From the NCBI GenBank assembly GCA_021792815.1, contig JAJYTX010000215.1, positions 1 to 5,806 of the forward strand: a DNA stretch of 5,806 nt. Direction: 5' to 3'. The stretch's first letter is position 1. Every line of letters begins with the position of its first letter. The notes under the pieces were generated by a model. It had not been told where the DNA came from. It was given only the letters and a program-made list of their open reading frames with translations, and ran no database searches. The DNA comes from Pseudomonadota bacterium. GTDB taxonomy: Bacteria > Pseudomonadota > Gammaproteobacteria > Steroidobacterales > Steroidobacteraceae. The position numbers and the translations under genes were made by a program. Of the stretch, positions 4,868-5,806 are shown piece after piece.

Positions 4868-5806
4868 TCAGTCCGCGTTGGAGCGGGCTGGCGCGGGCCG
4901 GGCGCCCGATGCCGCGTGCTCCTCATCGGCGCGCCGCTTGAGGTACTTGCGCATCGCCACGGCCGCGCCATCGCTTGCGACCGAGATCTCGTAGGTGTCC
5001 TCGCCCGCTTCCTGCAACGTGCGCTCGATCGCCGTCAATCCGTCGACGTCCTCCTGAAAGGCTTTCATCAACTGCTCGTGCATGAATTGCGTCACCTGCG
5101 GACGGTCGAGCGCGAAGTCGCGGCCGTGCACGATGAAGTAATGGGTGGAGGTCTGCGATTCCGGAGTCGGAATGTGCGCCGTACGGATCTGGAAGGTGCG
5201 GCGCTCGGCCGCGGGCAGCGCCGAGTCGTAGAAGTCGACCGTCACCACGTGCAGACCCGGCGAGACGAACTCGCTCTGGGCGATGCGCGCCGCGGTGTCG
5301 CCGAGTATGCCGGTCGGCTGTGCCCAGACCGGCGGCAGGCGTGTCGGGACGACCCGGCGCACCAACGTGTAATGACCGTCTTCGAGGCGTGTCTCGTACG
5401 GAGCGAACGCATAGTCCGCGGTACCGAAGGAGTTGGCGTGCAGGTAGCTGAGGTGGGTCAGATCGAGCAGATTCTCGTGCAGGCTGACATAACCCGCGGG
5501 CAACGCGAAATAGCCCTGCGAGAGCATCCAGTCGGGTGAGGACAGCCAGGGCAGAGGCGGGATCCCCGCCTTGTCGGCCAGCAGCGGGTCCCCCATCCAG
5601 ATCCACACCAGCGGTCCCTGCTCGATCAGCGGGTAGGCGCGCACGCCGATGCCCTTCGGACACTTCGCCTGGGAGGGAATCTCGATGCAGTCGCCGGCCG
5701 AATCGTAGCGGAAGCCGTGATAGCCGCAGACGATGCCGTCGCCGTCCAGCCTGCCGGAGGAAAGCGGGAAGGACCGGTGGGCACAGCGGTCATCGAGCGC
5801 GACCGG
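4868..5806 (-). CDS. Rieske non-heme iron oxygenase alpha subunit, VanA/dicamba-demethylase type (N-terminus missing)
   Basis: The frame is open from the right edge to the TGA at 4868-4870 and gives 312 residues. The Rieske [2Fe-2S] ligands are visible at fragment residues Cys8-Ala-His10 and Cys27-x2-His30, with CAHRSFPLS and CGYHGFRYD around them. The mononuclear iron site is in NLLDLTHLSYLH: His118 and His123, with Asp115 and Asn112 at the positions of the bridging Asp and conserved Asn of dicamba O-demethylase. Asp253 in FQEDVDG is the likely third ligand. These spacings agree with dicamba demethylase (C49, H51, C68, H71, H160, H165, D294) to within one residue, so about 40 residues are missing. 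The class takes electrons from a separate reductase/ferredoxin and carries out O- or N-demethylation or monohydroxylation, typically of aromatic compounds, in the cytoplasm. No partner reductase is visible. The C-terminus is an Ala/Pro-rich tail (ASGARPAPARSNAD). It lies upstream of the amidase on the same strand but about 600 bp away, so it is probably a separate transcript. The substrate is unknown. Confidence 0.93.
   Translation of the reverse strand, partial: PVALDDRCAHRSFPLSSGRLDGDGIVCGYHGFRYDSAGDCIEIPSQAKCPKGIGVRAYPLIEQGPLVWIWMGDPLLADKAGIPPLPWLSSPDWMLSQGYFALPAGYVSLHENLLDLTHLSYLHANSFGTADYAFAPYETRLEDGHYTLVRRVVPTRLPPVWAQPTGILGDTAARIAQSEFVSPGLHVVTVDFYDSALPAAERRTFQIRTAHIPTPESQTSTHYFIVHGRDFALDRPQVTQFMHEQLMKAFQEDVDGLTAIERTLQEAGEDTYEISVASDGAAVAMRKYLKRRADEEHAASGARPAPARSNAD

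Noticed and set aside
4353..4994. 213-codon plus-strand frame in the same gap
   Set aside because: It overlaps the Rieske gene antisense and runs through the palindrome; the product is Arg/Pro/Ser-rich without features.
4757..5539. 260-codon plus-strand frame opposite the Rieske gene
   Set aside because: It is a shadow of a gene whose metal ligands and spacing are all intact on the minus strand.

Overview
This is a GC-rich window (roughly two thirds G+C by eye). All four recognisable genes lie on the minus strand, so transcription runs from position 5806 towards position 1. The large TonB-dependent receptor with sphingomonad/Steroidobacter-like plug wording, a VanA-type Rieske oxygenase and the strong GC codon bias suggest a catabolically versatile Proteobacterium. 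A sphingomonad-like alphaproteobacterium or a Steroidobacter-like gammaproteobacterium would fit, but the sequence alone does not decide between them.

In transcription order the layout is as follows. (1) 5806-4868 holds the C-terminal ~312 residues of a Rieske non-heme iron oxygenase alpha subunit of the vanillate/dicamba O-demethylase type; its N-terminus lies outside the window. (2) 4867-4270 is an approximately 600-bp non-coding stretch. It opens with a perfect 30-bp palindrome just after the Rieske stop and ends in an AT-rich island carrying a candidate promoter for the next gene. (3) 4269-2893 is an amidase-signature hydrolase most like indoleacetamide/mandelamide hydrolases, with an intact Lys-Ser-Ser triad. 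(4) 2860-578 is a complete TonB-dependent outer-membrane receptor, 32 bp after the amidase and probably in the same operon. (5) 577-207 is non-coding and contains a strong hairpin just after the receptor stop plus several weaker ones. (6) 206-1 is the start of a small protein with a universal-stress-protein-like N-terminus, cut by the window edge.

Taken together, the Rieske oxygenase, amidase and TonB receptor look like part of a catabolic locus. The receptor would import a scarce or bulky compound across the outer membrane, the cytoplasmic amidase would cleave an amide bond, and the oxygenase would demethylate or hydroxylate an aromatic or similar ring. The substrate cannot be read from the sequence. 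No reductase/ferredoxin partner for the oxygenase, no regulator and no inner-membrane transporter is present in the window.

I found no tRNA, rRNA, CRISPR array, insertion sequence or phage gene. The most unusual signals are non-coding: the perfect palindrome and the hairpin after two of the genes, both without a T-tract, and a promoter-like element placed so that the amidase mRNA could be leaderless. I saw no convincing evidence of a wholly new system here.
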